From Candidatus Paracaedibacteraceae bacterium UBA6184 (GTDB lineage: Bacteria; Pseudomonadota; Alphaproteobacteria; UBA6184), in assembly GCA_002422845.1 (NCBI GenBank), contig DITM01000075.1, positions 1-29,883 on the forward strand: a stretch of DNA of 29,883 nucleotides, written 5' to 3'. The notes under the pieces are model-generated. The model ran no database searches. It was not told the origin of the DNA and worked only from the letters and a program-made list of their open reading frames with translations. A program made the translations under genes and the position numbers. How positions within the stretch are numbered: the stretch's first letter is position 1; the number at the start of each line of letters is the position of its first letter. This document shows, piece after piece, positions 29,147 through 29,883 of the stretch.

Positions 29147-29593
29147 ATGAGCCTGTATAATATGGTCAACGGAATGAACCCTGCAACATTTTTTATTTTG
29201 CCGATGCTTGGTAAACATCCAGATGAGTATCCACGATTCAGGGACTGTTTTGTTGGGTCAGTAGCGCTAAGAGTCGTTGGAAGTGAAGACACACCAGAAT
29301 ACAACAACTGCATCATGGTGTATACCCGCGTCGGTGGCGACAATCGTGAAAGTTATGTTGATGAGGTTGCTGAAATGCAATCAGATCCTAATTTTGTTGG
29401 CGATTTTGATGACGATTTTGATTGTACCTATGCAACATATGTATTTAATGTTCCTGAAAAATGGAAGCCAGATTTTGATCTAATAATGGTTGGCAAGTTT
29501 GCTGAGGTGAGCGAAGAGTATAAGTCGCATTTGAAGACAATTTTCCCTAAGTTGGTTGACACTTTTGACAAAATATTCACGAAAGAAGGCTAA
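29147..29593 (+). CDS. Conserved phage protein of unknown function, 148 aa
   Basis: Matches a phage hypothetical family by MSLYNMVNGMNP at the start, PRFRDCFV, VYTRVGGDNRESY and DDDFDCTYATYVFNVP. These fit one domain of unknown role frequent beside the previous gene's family. CGAAAGGA precedes the ATG. The last 35 residues are a helical tail. Confidence 0.75.
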   Translation: MSLYNMVNGMNPATFFILPMLGKHPDEYPRFRDCFVGSVALRVVGSEDTPEYNNCIMVYTRVGGDNRESYVDEVAEMQSDPNFVGDFDDDFDCTYATYVFNVPEKWKPDFDLIMVGKFAEVSEEYKSHLKTIFPKLVDTFDKIFTKEG

Positions 29594-29594
29594 A

Positions 29595-29883
29595 ATGATT
29601 TTTCCACAACCAATGAATTATACCGAAACCGAAATGAATTATATGGCCAAGGTGGCCGTTGCTACCGTAGAGTGGGCGTTTAATGGCTCGTACAAGGGTC
29701 CGCTAATGGTCACGTCTGGGTTTGGTACTTGGCGCGCACTAGCCGAATCCGCTGCTGTTTTTATTGGTGATCACGAACATAGGGATATCATGTACTCCCT
29801 TATGGAAACTGTCGCCAAAAAGACATATGGACCACATTGGTACGGTATACTTTGGGCGTATAATGATTACTCGCGACTCGATG
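29595..29883 (+). CDS. Hypothetical protein, partial at window edge
   Basis: Open from ATG 29595 to the end of the window (96 codons, no stop). GAAAGAAGG lies upstream and the start follows the previous stop by one base. The visible part is not recognised; it contains aromatic-rich YGPHWYGILWAYNDY. Confidence 0.65.
   Translation, partial: MIFPQPMNYTETEMNYMAKVAVATVEWAFNGSYKGPLMVTSGFGTWRALAESAAVFIGDHEHRDIMYSLMETVAKKTYGPHWYGILWAYNDYSRLD

Noticed and set aside
1..29883. CRISPR array or replication origin
   Set aside because: No run of regularly spaced direct repeats and no iteron cluster or large A/T-rich repeat field was seen by eye.

Overview
The window is most likely a stretch of the early/accessory region of a large, low-GC, double-stranded DNA bacteriophage. 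About 55 short, tightly packed genes run almost entirely on the + strand, with many 1-4 base stop/start overlaps. They include a phage-type endolysin, a stand-alone terminase-like ATPase, a tRNA gene, ThyX-family protein, an RNA ligase, Thg1, an HNH protein and several small proteins of families typical of phages and prophages. No virion structural gene or replisome gene was recognised. The host cannot be named. Two small exported Cys-rich proteins (8933-9157, 11810-12043) resemble extracellular Cys-rich repeats common in myxobacteria and related lineages, and one has a lipobox, so a Gram-negative host of that kind is a weak guess.

Layout. 1-1345: TnpB element on the minus strand. 1402-3950: Thg1, a metallophosphoesterase and small unknowns. 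3991-6266: terminase-like ATPase, tRNA-Arg(UCU), unknown, DHH phosphoesterase. 6263-7018: endolysin on the minus strand. 7105-8686: unknown, ThyX-like protein, small membrane (holin-like?) protein. 8748-12564: small unknowns, a cyclic-phosphate-processing receiver (cREC) domain protein, then an overlapping set of exported or envelope proteins (polysaccharide deacetylase, lytic transglycosylase, Cys-rich lipoprotein, HELTH zincin). 12647-15755: zinc ribbon, RNA ligase, unknown, second HELTH zincin, three very small genes. 15810-17688: degenerate DHH paralogue and small unknowns. 17733-21804: NAD operon plus an RlmN-like radical SAM protein. 21842-24468: unknowns. 24543-25845: second TnpB element. 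25972-29883: HNH protein, small zinc proteins, a SpoT-type HD hydrolase and phage hypotheticals; the last gene runs off the edge.

The standout is 17733-21023. Three genes encode four activities that together convert nicotinamide to NAD by the deamidating (Preiss-Handler) route: nicotinate phosphoribosyltransferase, a fused nicotinamidase/NAD synthetase, and a nicotinate/nicotinamide-nucleotide adenylyltransferase. The route differs from the two described phage NAD-reconstitution pathways (NARP1 from ADP-ribose, NARP2 through NAMPT). The fusion joins the step that releases ammonia to the step that consumes it. A plausible role is rebuilding NAD after NAD-destroying defences, which release nicotinamide.

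Other themes are RNA repair or editing enzymes (Thg1, RNA ligase, cREC, radical SAM), host-signal control (ppGpp-hydrolase-like HD protein) and envelope modification. Twelve promoter-like sites (TTGACA, 16-17 bases, usually GC before a TATAAT-like box) divide the window into small units, and several place the predicted transcript start on or beside the ribosome binding site.
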